A DNA stretch of 64,000 nt. It comes from Halarcobacter ebronensis. GTDB taxonomy: Bacteria > Campylobacterota > Campylobacteria > Campylobacterales > Arcobacteraceae. Below, piece after piece: positions 33,031 through 41,954 of this stretch. Where the stretch lies: positions 1,488,001 to 1,552,000 of the forward strand of contig NZ_CP053836.1 in the NCBI RefSeq assembly GCF_013201825.1, written 5' to 3'. The notes beneath the pieces are model-generated. The model searched no databases and was not told the origin of the DNA. It saw only the letters and a list, made by a program, of their open reading frames with translations. How positions within the stretch are numbered: the stretch's first letter is position 1; every line of letters starts with the position of its first letter. Both the position numbers and the translations under genes were made by a program.

Positions 33031-34068
33031 TTACTTTTTAACTCTTATTTTAAAACAGACACCATTTGGGATATTTTTAGCTGTAATATTACCTTCACAA
33101 TGCTTTTCTAAAATAGTCTTACACATATATAAACCAATACCTGTTCCATTTTTATTCTCTTTTGTAGAGAAATAAGGGTCAAAAATTTTATCAATAATCT
33201 TTTCTGGAACTCCTCCTGCATTGTCACAAACTTCAATTATTTGGTAATCTTTTGTATCTTTGTAGTTTATTGTTACAGTTGGCTTTTCATTATGTTTTTG
33301 TTCTGCAAAGGCATCTTTAGAGTTATTAAATATATTTAAAATCACTTGGATTAATTCATTTCTAAACAAATAAAGCTTTTTCATCTCTTTTTTATTGTTT
33401 ACAATTTTTATGTTACTATTTTTAAAGGCTTTTTCTACCATTTTTAAACTATCTTCAATAACACTATCTAAGCTAATATACTCTTTCTCTTTTTTTGTTT
33501 TAAAAAAGTTTCTAAAATCATCAATAGTAGTTGACATGTAGTTTAAATATTTATCAATATCTGATAGTTTTTGAATAAAGGTCTCTTTTTCATATTTATC
33601 TAAATTTGCTCTAAACTTTAGATTTGAAACAGCTGCTGCAATAGAAGTTAGGGGTTGTCTCCATTGATGGGCAATCATTGAAATCATCTCTCCCATCGCT
33701 GCCATTCTTGATTGCTCTAAAAGTAACATCTCTTTTTTCTTTAATTCTGTTAAGTTTTGTATAAAAACCATCTTATATTTTCTATCATCCATTATAAAAT
33801 CTGTAATTTTTATTATTGCTGGAATCATATTAATATTTTTAGATATTAAAGTGATCTCTTCATAAGTTTCATTGTTATACTCAAGATACTTTTTTTTTAC
33901 ATTTGGAATTAAAATACCAGTTGCAAGTTTTCCTATTAGCTCATTTTTTGAGTCATAATTTAAAATATTTAACATAGTATTGTTTATATCTTTTATAAAA
34001 CCATTTTCAATTATTAGAATGCCTTCTATTGTATTATTAAAAAGTGAATCAGAAAAATTGTTTTTCAT
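33031..34068 (-). CDS. PAS-domain sensor histidine kinase
   Basis: A 345-residue cytosolic histidine kinase with no membrane segments. A PAS sensor covers about residues 8-108. The dimerisation/phosphoacceptor helix has AHQWRQPL with H134, and the ATPase domain ends in GTGIGLYMCKTILEKH near 310. It is divergent from an OmpR-type regulator gene starting at 34131, the probable partner. It ends about 80 nt from glmS, which is on the same strand. Confidence 0.9.
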   Translation of the reverse strand: MKNNFSDSLFNNTIEGILIIENGFIKDINNTMLNILNYDSKNELIGKLATGILIPNVKKKYLEYNNETYEEITLISKNINMIPAIIKITDFIMDDRKYKMVFIQNLTELKKKEMLLLEQSRMAAMGEMISMIAHQWRQPLTSIAAAVSNLKFRANLDKYEKETFIQKLSDIDKYLNYMSTTIDDFRNFFKTKKEKEYISLDSVIEDSLKMVEKAFKNSNIKIVNNKKEMKKLYLFRNELIQVILNIFNNSKDAFAEQKHNEKPTVTINYKDTKDYQIIEVCDNAGGVPEKIIDKIFDPYFSTKENKNGTGIGLYMCKTILEKHCEGNITAKNIPNGVCFKIRVKK

Positions 34069-34099
34069 AGTAAAACCTACAAATAAAATATCTTTATAG

Positions 34100-34105
34100 T
34101 ATAAT
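34100..34105 (+). promoter_or_regulatory. -10 box for the response regulator gene at 34131
   Basis: TATAAT 25 nt upstream of the ATG, with TTGGAGC as the ribosome site. It lies in the 62-nt gap between the divergent kinase and regulator genes. Confidence 0.5.
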
Positions 34106-34130
34106 TTATTAATTCTTTTTTGGAGCTAAA

Positions 34131-34874
34131 ATGATTGATTATGTGATGTTAGAAGAGTATGCAAAAGGATTAAGTGTACTTTTTGTTGAAGATGATGAAA
34201 ATATTATAAAAGAGACAAGTGAACTTTTAGAGTTAATTTTTTCAAATGTAGAGATTGCAAGAGATGGAAAAGAAGGAATTGATAAGTTTTTAAATTTCAA
34301 AAAAGAGAATGATAAATTTTTTGATTTGGTTATTACAGATATTAAAATGCCAAATATGGATGGTATTGAGCTTACTAAACTTATATACAAAGAGAATAAA
34401 GAACAACTATTAATAGTATTATCAGCACACAGTGAAACAAAATATTTAGTAGAGTTGATAAATATCGGAATTTCACATTTTATTACAAAACCAATAAATT
34501 ATGATAGTTTTGTAAATACTATATATATTAAGATAAAAGAGTATAATGAAAACAATAAAGATATAAAGAGTATCTCTCCAATTGTAATAATTGATGAAGA
34601 ACTAAAGTGGGATAAGAGTTTAAAAGAGTTATATAAGAATAATCAACAAATAAAATTAACAAGAAAAGAGGTACTTCTTCTTGATATTCTTCTTAAATTT
34701 AGAGAAAAAACACATACTGTTGAAGAGATATTAAACTTTATTTGGGCGGATGATATAAATAATTTTCCAGATATTTCAAATCTAAAAAATATCATCTCAA
34801 GACTTAGAAAAAAGATACCAACATTAGATATTGAAAATGTTTACGGTTTTGGATATAGAATTAATATTAAATAA
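34131..34874 (+). CDS. OmpR/PhoB-type response regulator
   Basis: A 247-residue regulator. The receiver domain spans about residues 14-130, with acidic pocket EDD near 21-23, phosphoacceptor Asp in VITDIKMP near 65 and the conserved Lys in ITKP near 117. A C-terminal winged-helix DNA-binding domain covers about 160-245, with YGFGYRIN typical of the OmpR/PhoB tail. It is paired head-to-head with the kinase gene at 33031-34068. Confidence 0.9.
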   Translation: MIDYVMLEEYAKGLSVLFVEDDENIIKETSELLELIFSNVEIARDGKEGIDKFLNFKKENDKFFDLVITDIKMPNMDGIELTKLIYKENKEQLLIVLSAHSETKYLVELINIGISHFITKPINYDSFVNTIYIKIKEYNENNKDIKSISPIVIIDEELKWDKSLKELYKNNQQIKLTRKEVLLLDILLKFREKTHTVEEILNFIWADDINNFPDISNLKNIISRLRKKIPTLDIENVYGFGYRINIK

Positions 34875-34959
34875 AAAAATAATACTATTTAAAGCCTATT
34901 TTAGATACTTTTACAAATTAATAATTTAATTTTAATACTATTTTGATACTATTACTGAA

Positions 34960-34965
34960 TATACT
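34960..34965 (+). promoter_or_regulatory. -10 box for the CheY-like gene at 34989
   Basis: TATACT 23 nt before the ATG, followed by TTAAGGAG as ribosome site. The region upstream repeats ATACTATT three times (near 34878, 34935 and 34946), which could be regulator half-sites. Confidence 0.4.
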
Positions 34966-34988
34966 ACTTATATGTTAAGGAGTGTGTT

Positions 34989-35357
34989 ATGAATTTTAAA
35001 GACTTTACAATACTTTATGTTGAGGATGAAGGGGTAATTCGTTCAAATGTTGAAAAGTGTTTGAATTATATTTTTGATGTAAAGGTAGCGAAAGATGGGA
35101 AAGAGGGCCTTGACATCTTTCACAATAATAAAATTGATTTAATAATTACAGATATCTATATGCCTCAAAAAGATGGTATATCAATGATGCAAGATATTAA
35201 AATGGTAAATCCAAATATCCCTTGTATCATAACATCGGCATATGATCCAAAATTAGCAGAAAGGGCTGATTCTTGTGACTTATGTAATTATTTAAGTAAA
35301 CCTTTTGATATAAGAGAGTTACTTAATAATTGTTTAAAGGCCTTAGATTTATTATAG
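34989..35357 (+). CDS. Single-domain response regulator (CheY-like)
   Basis: A 122-residue receiver domain without output domain. Acidic pocket VEDEG near 11-15, phosphoacceptor in IITDIYMPQ near 55, Thr/Ser in ITSA near 82 and Lys in LSKPF near 103. It could act as a phosphate relay or sink for nearby kinases or bind the flagellar motor. A small lipoprotein gene follows 8 nt later. Confidence 0.9.
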   Translation: MNFKDFTILYVEDEGVIRSNVEKCLNYIFDVKVAKDGKEGLDIFHNNKIDLIITDIYMPQKDGISMMQDIKMVNPNIPCIITSAYDPKLAERADSCDLCNYLSKPFDIRELLNNCLKALDLL

Positions 35358-35365
35358 GAAAAAAG

Positions 35366-35542
35366 ATGAAATATCTAATGTCATTGTTGTTAGTTTTACC
35401 ACTATTTATGATTGGTTGTTCTGGCAATAAAAGTGTAACAGAGAGTGAATGTAGAGCACAAGGGTTAGTGCTTAAAAAAGAGATGAGATTAAATTTTAGA
35501 AGTGGAAAATACGAAGAAAAATATTTTTGTGCTGAGAGATAA
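35366..35542 (+). CDS. Small lipoprotein (58 aa)
   Basis: A 58-residue predicted lipoprotein. The signal peptide has a lipobox LFMIGC with the lipidated cysteine at C18. The mature part of 41 residues has two further cysteines and a basic character (SECRAQGLVLKKEMRLNFRSGKYEEKYFCAER). The ATG at 35366 is preceded by AGGAAAAAAG; an in-frame upstream ATG at 35330 lies inside the CheY-like gene and would destroy the signal peptide. Function unknown. Confidence 0.8.
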   Translation: MKYLMSLLLVLPLFMIGCSGNKSVTESECRAQGLVLKKEMRLNFRSGKYEEKYFCAER

Positions 35543-35568
35543 GAACAAAGAGTAAACTCTTTATTCTC

Positions 35569-36069
35569 TTAGATATACTGATTTTTATACTCTACATAAT
35601 GAGCTGCATGTTTAATCAACTTATCAACATCTTCTTGTGTTAATTCTTTAACTACTTTTGCAGGACTTCCCATTATTAAACTTCTTGGAGGAAATTTTTT
35701 ACCTGAGGTTACTAATGAATTAGCCCCAACAATTGAGCCCTCAGAGATAACTGCATTATCCAAAATTGTTGCACTCATACCAATTAGACAGTTATCTTCA
35801 ATAATACAACCATGAAGCATAACTTTATGTCCTATTGTTACGTTATCTCCAATAATTGTTTGAGAATCAACATCTGTGTGAATCATTGAAAGATCTTGTA
35901 TATTTGTATTTTTTCCAATTTTAATTTTATTTATATCTGAACGGATTACACATTGAAACCATATTGATGAATTTTCACCAAGTTCTACATCACCTATTAC
36001 ATCTGCACTATGTGCAACCCAAGCTGTTGGATTGATTTTTGGATAATTATCTTTAAATTTTATTAGCAT
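35569..36069 (-). CDS. Gamma-class carbonic anhydrase-like protein
   Basis: A 166-residue left-handed beta-helix protein of the gamma-carbonic-anhydrase/PaaY/YrdA group. Hexapeptide repeats run through about residues 10-140. Zinc ligands are visible as MIHTD near 68 and GHKVMLHGC near 84-92. It could hydrate CO2 or be an acyl-group hydrolase like PaaY. It is monocistronic and convergent with the lipoprotein gene; a weak hairpin (35547-35562) lies between them. Confidence 0.85.
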   Translation of the reverse strand: MLIKFKDNYPKINPTAWVAHSADVIGDVELGENSSIWFQCVIRSDINKIKIGKNTNIQDLSMIHTDVDSQTIIGDNVTIGHKVMLHGCIIEDNCLIGMSATILDNAVISEGSIVGANSLVTSGKKFPPRSLIMGSPAKVVKELTQEDVDKLIKHAAHYVEYKNQYI

Positions 36070-36132
36070 ATTTACTCCTTAAAAAAGGTATTTTATCTTT
36101 TAAAAGTAGCATTAGTGTAGTAAAAATAAGAA

Positions 36133-36163
36133 ATAGGGTCTAAATTTAATATTTAAACCCTAT
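36133..36163 (-). terminator. Terminator of argG
   Basis: A stem of 13 positions with one mismatch: ATAGGGT/ACCCTAT outside, TAAAT/ATTTA inside, loop TTAAT. On the minus strand it follows argG and leads into a T-rich tail. Confidence 0.65.
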
Positions 36164-36173
36164 ATGAATATTG

Positions 36174-37409
36174 TTAGTTTCTGCTTTTACCAGCAATAAT
36201 AAATCTTAGTGCATTAAGTTTAATAAACCCTTCTGCATCTTTTTGGTTATAAACTTCATCCTCTTCAAATGTTGAGTAAGCATCATTATATAAAGATTTA
36301 GAAGAGTCTCTTCCCACAACTGTTACATTTCCTTTATATAGTTTAAGTTTAACTGTTCCTTCAACAAACTCTTGAGTTTTGTCAATTGCTGCTTGAAGCA
36401 TCTCTCTTTCAGGTGAGAACCAATACCCTTGGTAGATAAGTTTTGCATATCTTGGCATTAATTCATCTTTTAAGTGTGCAGCTTCTCTATCTAGGCAGAT
36501 TGATTCAATTGCTCTATGAGCTTTAAGCATAATTGTTCCACCTGGAGTTTCATAACAACCTCTTGCTTTCATTCCAACATATCTGTTTTCAACAATATCA
36601 ACTCTTCCAATACCATGTTTGTTTCCATAGTCATTTAATTTTTTTAGAAGAGTAGCTGGAGACATAGCTTCACCATTTACTGCAGTTGGATCACCATTTT
36701 TATATTCAATTGTAATATATTCTGCTTCATCTGGTGCTTCTTCAGGAGAGTTTGTCCATAGCCACATTGATTTTTCTGGTTCATTATTTGGATTTTCTAA
36801 ATGTAATCCTTCATAAGAGATATGAAGTAGATTTGCATCCATTGAATATGGGCTAATTTTTGGATTACCATTTTCATCCACATGTTTTTGTGAAATTTCA
36901 ATACCATTCTCTTTTGCATAAGCTAAAAGTTTTTCTCTTGAGTTTAAATCCCACTCTCTCCATGGTGCAATTACTTTAATATCTGGTCTTAAAGCTAAAC
37001 ATCCAAGTTCAAATCTAACTTGGTCATTCCCTTTTCCAGTAGCTCCATGAGCAACTGCATCTGCACCCATTTTATTTGCAATTTCAATCTGTTTTTTTGC
37101 AATTAAAGGTCTAGCAATTGAAGTACCTAAAAGATATTCCCCTTCATATATTGCATTTGCTCTAAACATAGGGAATACGTAATCTTTTACAAACTCTTCT
37201 TTAATATCTAAAATAAAGATATTTTCAGGTTTGATTCCACAAGCAAGGGCTTTTTTTCTAGCAGGTTCTACCTCTTCCCCTTGTCCTAAATCAGCAGTAA
37301 ATGTAATAACTTCAGCATTATATTCATCTTGAAGCCATTTTAAAATAATTGAAGTATCTAGCCCACCACTATAAGCTAATACAACTTTTTTAACATCTTT
37401 TTTACTCAT
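36174..37409 (-). CDS. argG: Argininosuccinate synthase
   Basis: A 411-residue ATP-dependent ligase joining citrulline and aspartate. The ATP-binding [13 protein letters not shown] loop is at residues 12-24, and [16 protein letters not shown] lies near 119-134. Length is normal. It serves arginine biosynthesis with argF elsewhere in the window. It has its own promoter and a terminator, and an AGGAAATTATAA ribosome site. Confidence 0.96.
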   Translation of the reverse strand: MSKKDVKKVVLAYSGGLDTSIILKWLQDEYNAEVITFTADLGQGEEVEPARKKALACGIKPENIFILDIKEEFVKDYVFPMFRANAIYEGEYLLGTSIARPLIAKKQIEIANKMGADAVAHGATGKGNDQVRFELGCLALRPDIKVIAPWREWDLNSREKLLAYAKENGIEISQKHVDENGNPKISPYSMDANLLHISYEGLHLENPNNEPEKSMWLWTNSPEEAPDEAEYITIEYKNGDPTAVNGEAMSPATLLKKLNDYGNKHGIGRVDIVENRYVGMKARGCYETPGGTIMLKAHRAIESICLDREAAHLKDELMPRYAKLIYQGYWFSPEREMLQAAIDKTQEFVEGTVKLKLYKGNVTVVGRDSSKSLYNDAYSTFEEDEVYNQKDAEGFIKLNALRFIIAGKSRN

Positions 37410-37463
37410 TTATAATTTCCTATTACAATCGATTTTTAGGTAGATATTTTATCTAATCTTAGC

Positions 37464-37469
37464 TATAAT
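37464..37469 (+). promoter_or_regulatory. -10 box of the S4-domain gene, placed for a leaderless transcript
   Basis: TATAAT ends 7 nt before the ATG at 37477, the same geometry as at recR. No Shine-Dalgarno sequence lies between (CTTCTTT). Confidence 0.6.
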
Positions 37470-37476
37470 CTTCTTT

Positions 37477-37722
37477 ATGAGAATAGATAAATTTTTAAAT
37501 GCAGTAAATATTACAAAGAGAAGGGCAGTTGCTGAAGATATGCTTGAACATAAAGTTGTCTTTATAAATAACCAAGCAGTAAAAAAAGCAAAAGAGGTTA
37601 AAGTTGGTGATATAATCGAGATTAAATATCTTGAAAAGAGTGATAAATTCAAGGTTCTTCAAATACCTGTGACAAAGTCGACACCAAAATCTAAAATGTC
37701 AGAGTATGTAGAGATTATATAA
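37477..37722 (+). CDS. S4-domain RNA-binding protein (RqcP/Hsp15-like)
   Basis: An 81-residue protein that is almost entirely an S4 domain (MRIDKFLNAVNITKRR...AVKKAKEVKVGDIIEI). Small proteins of this kind bind ribosomal RNA or tRNA on stalled large subunits (Hsp15/RqcP). It begins with an ATG 7 nt after a TATAAT box and lacks a Shine-Dalgarno site, so it may be leaderless. trpD follows 10 nt later, and tsaE and lptB continue the same strand. Confidence 0.88.
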   Translation: MRIDKFLNAVNITKRRAVAEDMLEHKVVFINNQAVKKAKEVKVGDIIEIKYLEKSDKFKVLQIPVTKSTPKSKMSEYVEII

Positions 37723-37732
37723 GGGAAAATAG

Positions 37733-38716
37733 ATGTTTAATTTAACAAAGCTAAAATTTGATGATATACTTGAGAATAAATTACCAGAAGAAGAGGTTAG
37801 AGAGTATCTAATTGAGTTATATGAAAGAGGTGAAACTGCAGCAGAGATTGCTGGTGCAGCAAGTGCAATGAGAGATCATTGTATACCTCTTCCCCTACAT
37901 TATGAACTAAAAGAAAAAGCTATAGATATAGTTGGAACAGGTGGAGACAAAAGTTTTAGTTTTAATATATCAAGTACCTCTTCAATTGTTTTAGCAGCAT
38001 GTGGATGTTATGTGGCAAAACATGGGAATAGAAGTATTACAAGCAAATCTGGAAGTGCAGATGTATTGGAAGCTTTAGGAATAAATTTAAATCTAAGTAT
38101 CGATAATACTGCAAAAATGTTGGAAGAGGGTGGTTTTTGTTTTATGTTTGCACAAAATCACCATCCTGCAATGAAATATGTTATGCCAATTAGAAAATCA
38201 ATCCCTCACAGAACAATTTTTAATATTTTAGGTCCATTAACAAACCCTGCTACTGTTTCAAAACAATTGATTGGGGTATTTAGTGATTCATACCTTAATA
38301 AAATTACAACTGCACTTACTTTGTTAGATACACAAAGTGCTATGGTTGTTAGTTCTAAAGATGGAATGGATGAAATATCAATTAGTGATATTACTTATGC
38401 TACAAGCCTTGTAAATCAAAGAACAAATGACTTTATTATTGATCCCAGAACATATGGATTAAAACTCTATCCTAAAGAGGAAATTTTAGGTGGTGATGCA
38501 AATACAAATGCCCAAATTACAAGAGATATATTTGCAAATAAAATTACAGGTGCAAAACTTGATATTATTCTTTTAAATACTGCTGCTGCTTTAGTTGTAG
38601 ATAGTAAAGTAAAAGATATTGAAGAGGGAATAGAATTAGCTAGAGAGACCATCCAAAGTGGTAAAGCTCTAAAAAAATTAAATCAATTAGTAGAAATCTC
38701 TTCTAAATTAAGTTAG
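37733..38716 (+). CDS. trpD: Anthranilate phosphoribosyltransferase
   Basis: A 327-residue enzyme of tryptophan biosynthesis. The PRPP loop GTGGDKSFSFN (about residues 66-76), KHGNRSITSKSGSADVLE (about 94-111) and the anthranilate-binding HHPAMKYV region (about 143) are present. It stands apart from trpB in the window and is cotranscribed with the S4-domain gene and tsaE, so trp genes are scattered. Confidence 0.93.
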   Translation: MFNLTKLKFDDILENKLPEEEVREYLIELYERGETAAEIAGAASAMRDHCIPLPLHYELKEKAIDIVGTGGDKSFSFNISSTSSIVLAACGCYVAKHGNRSITSKSGSADVLEALGINLNLSIDNTAKMLEEGGFCFMFAQNHHPAMKYVMPIRKSIPHRTIFNILGPLTNPATVSKQLIGVFSDSYLNKITTALTLLDTQSAMVVSSKDGMDEISISDITYATSLVNQRTNDFIIDPRTYGLKLYPKEEILGGDANTNAQITRDIFANKITGAKLDIILLNTAAALVVDSKVKDIEEGIELARETIQSGKALKKLNQLVEISSKLS

Positions 38717-38724
38717 GCATTTTT

Positions 38725-39135
38725 TTGGAAATATTAGCTAAGATAGATGAGATTGACAAGGTTGTTGCTGTTATTAAAGAGTTAATTGCCTCAGAAGATA
38801 CTATTGTTATTTTAAGAGGTGATTTAGCAAGTGGTAAAACAACTTTTGTAAAGAGTTTTGTAAAAAATTTAGACATAGATGAACTTGTGACATCACCAAC
38901 ATTTTCAATACAATCAATATATGCAAACACTATTTATCATTATGATGTCTATAATAAAACTTTGGAAGAGTTTATCTCTTTAGGTCTGCTTGAAGAGTTT
39001 GATAAAAAAGGTGTTCATTTCATAGAGTGGGGTGATGAAAAACTAGAAGAGTTACTAAAATCTTATGGTTTTAAAGTTTTAGTTTTAAAAATTGAAAAAA
39101 GAGAAGATAAAAGGTTATATATAATAAATGAGTAA
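38725..39135 (+). CDS. tsaE: tRNA threonylcarbamoyladenosine biosynthesis ATPase TsaE
   Basis: A 136-residue P-loop ATPase that works with TsaB and TsaD to make t6A37 in tRNA. Walker [10 protein letters not shown] is at residues 32-40, and the family TSPTF motif is near 54-58. The start is TTG at 38725 with an AGG site upstream; no better ATG exists. It overlaps lptB by 8 nt. Confidence 0.92.
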   Translation: MEILAKIDEIDKVVAVIKELIASEDTIVILRGDLASGKTTFVKSFVKNLDIDELVTSPTFSIQSIYANTIYHYDVYNKTLEEFISLGLLEEFDKKGVHFIEWGDEKLEELLKSYGFKVLVLKIEKREDKRLYIINE

Positions 39136-39850
39136 ATTAACAGTAGATAATATTAGAAAAAGTATAAAAAAGACTCAAATTTTGTATGGTATCTCTTTAG
39201 AAGTAAGTTCTGGAGAGATAGTAGGACTTTTAGGACCAAATGGAGCAGGAAAGACAACTACTTTTTATACAGTATGTGGTCTTGTAAAACCAACAAGTGG
39301 TAAAATATTTTTTGATGAAGAAGATATAACAAAATTACCACTTCACAAAAGAGCTTTAAAAGGTATTGGATATTTGCCTCAAGAGTCATCAATCTTTAAA
39401 GATTTGTCTGTTGAAGACAACTTAATGTTAGCTGCACAAATTGTTACAAAAAATAAAAAAGAGCAACATAAAAGAGTAGAAGATTTGCTGGAAGTTTTTA
39501 ATATTGAACCTATTAGACAAAGAAAAGGTGTATCTCTTTCGGGTGGAGAGAGAAGAAGAACAGAGATAGCAAGAGCACTTGTATCAAAGCCAAAATTCTT
39601 ATTACTTGATGAACCTTTTGCCGGTGTTGACCCAATTGCAGTAAAAGATATTCAAGAGATTATTGCTGAAGTTGCAAAAATAGGAATAGGGGTTTTAATT
39701 ACAGACCATAATGTTAGAGAAACTCTTCAAATCTGTGATAGGGCATATGTTATGAAAAATGGCTCTTTATTAGCTTCTGGTAACGCAGATGAAATAAGAA
39801 GTGATGGAAGTGTAAGGGAACACTATTTAGGAGAGAGTTTTAGTTTCTAA
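39128..39850 (+). CDS. lptB: LPS export ABC transporter ATPase LptB
   Basis: A 240-residue ABC ATPase that drives lipopolysaccharide extraction through LptFG. Walker [10 protein letters not shown] is at residues 36-44, signature [16 protein letters not shown] near 138, Walker [13 protein letters not shown] near 160. The [15 protein letters not shown] tail is characteristic of LptB. Its stop codon overlaps that of the convergent gene by 4 nt inside a perfect palindrome. Confidence 0.95.
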   Translation: MSKLTVDNIRKSIKKTQILYGISLEVSSGEIVGLLGPNGAGKTTTFYTVCGLVKPTSGKIFFDEEDITKLPLHKRALKGIGYLPQESSIFKDLSVEDNLMLAAQIVTKNKKEQHKRVEDLLEVFNIEPIRQRKGVSLSGGERRRTEIARALVSKPKFLLLDEPFAGVDPIAVKDIQEIIAEVAKIGIGVLITDHNVRETLQICDRAYVMKNGSLLASGNADEIRSDGSVREHYLGESFSF

Positions 39851-39860
39851 TTAGAAACTA
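39841..39860. terminator. Perfect 20-bp palindrome over both convergent stop codons
   Basis: A perfect inverted repeat centred between 39850 and 39851 (arms TAGTTTCTAA/TTAGAAACTA). It contains the stop codons of lptB and of the REC-PAS-GGDEF gene. It may act as a compact bidirectional terminator or 3'-end stabiliser; the tail lacks long T runs. Confidence 0.5.
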
Positions 39861-41163
39861 TCTTACTCTCACTACTATTTTTAGCCGTTTTTAAAGCCTC
39901 TTCAACTCTTTTTATAATTGAATCCTCTTTATCATTTTCAAGCAGTTTTGTTACTCCAAAACTAGCACTAATTTTTTTAGAAAAATCTTTTATTTCACAA
40001 TCATCAAAACAACTTTTGATTTTTTGAACAACGTGTAATGCTCCTTCTATATTTGTTTGAGGAAGAAGGATAAAAATCTCACTTTGTGTCCATCTTGCAA
40101 CAATATCATGTTCTCTAACACTATTTATTACAATATCTGCAACTTCTTTTAATACATCATTTGTGATTGTTTCTTTATACTCTTTAAGATATAAATCAAA
40201 ATTATCAATTTCAAAAAGTATAATAGAGAGTTCATTTTCATATCTTTTGTCTCTTTTTAACTCTTTATGAAAAATCTCATTTAGCTTTTGTCTATTAAAT
40301 AATCCTGTTAATTGGTCATGTGAGGCTTGATATTCAAGAAGATTTGCTTTCTCCTTTAAAGTTGTAATATCTGTAAGACATACAACAAAATGTTCTCCTT
40401 TATTCTCATAATCATCAATAGTTACTGTAAAGATTCTATCTTCACCTTTACTATTTTCCATCTTTACAACTCTATCAGATTCGCTTAGTTTTTTTATTTG
40501 TAAAATCCAGTGGCTATCAGAGTCTACTGCTGTTTTGTTAAAAAATCTTTTATCTTCTTTAAACTGACTAACAACTGTTCCTTTTTTTTCTAAAAACTCT
40601 TTATAGCTATCTACATTAAAAAAGTCTAGGAATTTTTTATTTACATGTACAATCTGAGATAAATCTGTAAGAAAAACAATATTATCTTGAGCATCTAAAA
40701 TCTGCTTTGTTTGTGTAATAGCCTCTTCAACTCTATTTTCTAAATCTTTTGTCACTTTGATTAATTTATTTTTTAAAAAAATTGGTTCAACAGCTTTAAC
40801 CATACTCTCAAGTAAGTGATATAAATCAATGGGTTTTAGTGCATAAGAACTTACTCCCACATCAATTGCTTGTTTTAAGAATGTTGGATCACTATGTGCA
40901 CTTGTAATTACTATAGGTATCTCTAAGTCAGTTTTTCTAACTTGGGCACACATCTCTAATCCACCCATTTTTGGCATATTTATATCTGTAACTATTAGAT
41001 TAATATCTGGATTTTCTTCTAATTTTTTAAGTGCTTCAAGCCCATTTTCAGCAACGATTAATTTATTAACTATTGTTGAGATTGTTTTGCTTGTGAATTC
41101 TCTCACTTCAACTTCATCCTCAACATATAGAATATTTATACTCTTTAATATCTCTTTATTCAT
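39847..41163 (-). CDS. Response regulator with PAS and degenerate GGDEF domain
   Basis: A 438-residue protein: receiver domain (about 8-125; Asp in IVTDINMPK near 59, Lys in ALKP near 109), a PAS-like region (about 155-270), then a GGDEF-fold domain (about 275-435). The normal R-[YF]-G-G-[DE]-E-F signature is replaced by RWTQSEIF near 383, so it is probably inactive as a cyclase. It may instead bind GTP or c-di-GMP, or act as a scaffold. It ends tail-to-tail with lptB. kdsB and a kinase gene lie upstream on the same strand. Confidence 0.85.
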   Translation of the reverse strand: MNKEILKSINILYVEDEVEVREFTSKTISTIVNKLIVAENGLEALKKLEENPDINLIVTDINMPKMGGLEMCAQVRKTDLEIPIVITSAHSDPTFLKQAIDVGVSSYALKPIDLYHLLESMVKAVEPIFLKNKLIKVTKDLENRVEEAITQTKQILDAQDNIVFLTDLSQIVHVNKKFLDFFNVDSYKEFLEKKGTVVSQFKEDKRFFNKTAVDSDSHWILQIKKLSESDRVVKMENSKGEDRIFTVTIDDYENKGEHFVVCLTDITTLKEKANLLEYQASHDQLTGLFNRQKLNEIFHKELKRDKRYENELSIILFEIDNFDLYLKEYKETITNDVLKEVADIVINSVREHDIVARWTQSEIFILLPQTNIEGALHVVQKIKSCFDDCEIKDFSKKISASFGVTKLLENDKEDSIIKRVEEALKTAKNSSESKIVSN

Positions 41164-41228
41164 GACTAATAAAATAACCTTTTCTTATTGTTAGGCTGAT
41201 TATATCATAAAAAAAGTAGATTAATTAT

Positions 41229-41954
41229 TTATTTTAAAAAAATTTTCAAAGCATTTTTTAAATCAACTTCAGTATCTATACCGAAAGATTTTGAATCAAC
41301 TTTTACCATTGCAATATTATATCCATTGTCAAGTGCTCTTAATTGTTCTAGTTTTTCAATATTTTCAAGTTTTGACAAAGATAGTTGACAAAATTTATTT
41401 AAGCTCTTTTTGGTAAAACCATAAATTCCCAAATGACCTAAATATGAAGCACTTTTAAAGTGATCTCTATGATAAGGGATTTTTGCTCTTGAAAAGTATA
41501 TTGCATTTGAGTTTTCATCTATTACAACTTTAACAAGATTGGGATCATCCGCATGTTCAGAACTAATCTCTTTGTAACAGCTAACAATCATAACATCTTC
41601 ATTGTTTTCTTTTACTTGTTTAACCCTGTTTATTACCGCTTGAACTACTTCTTCTTCAATAAAAGGTTCATCAGCTTGAACATTTACTATCACTTCATCT
41701 TCACTTAGTCCTAATAGATTTACAGCTTCATTTATTCTATCTGTACCACTTTGATGCTTACTTGAAGTTATAATTGCATCAAAGCCATAACTTTTTACAA
41801 TATCCACTACCTCTTGTGAATCAGTTGCTATTACAACTCTGTCTAGTTTACTAACTTGCTTTGCAGTTCTTACAACCATTGGTAAACCCATAATATCAAC
41901 TAATATTTTATTTTCAAATCTACTAGAATTTAATCTTGCAGGTATAATTATCAT
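41229..41954 (-). CDS. kdsB: CMP-KDO synthetase (3-deoxy-manno-octulosonate cytidylyltransferase)
   Basis: A 241-residue nucleotidyltransferase that activates KDO for lipid A glycosylation. The signature IIPARLNSSRFENKIL (residues 3-18) and the VNVQADEPFIE segment (about 93-103) are present. It overlaps the upstream histidine kinase gene by 4 nt (ATGA), so the two are cotranscribed even though their functions are not obviously linked. Confidence 0.93.
   Translation of the reverse strand: MIIIPARLNSSRFENKILVDIMGLPMVVRTAKQVSKLDRVVIATDSQEVVDIVKSYGFDAIITSSKHQSGTDRINEAVNLLGLSEDEVIVNVQADEPFIEEEVVQAVINRVKQVKENNEDVMIVSCYKEISSEHADDPNLVKVVIDENSNAIYFSRAKIPYHRDHFKSASYLGHLGIYGFTKKSLNKFCQLSLSKLENIEKLEQLRALDNGYNIAMVKVDSKSFGIDTEVDLKNALKIFLK

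Noticed and set aside
34875-34988. Tandem ATACTATT repeats as a CRISPR-like or phase-variable array
   Set aside because: Only three imperfect short copies in AT-rich DNA with irregular spacing; at most they are regulator half-sites.
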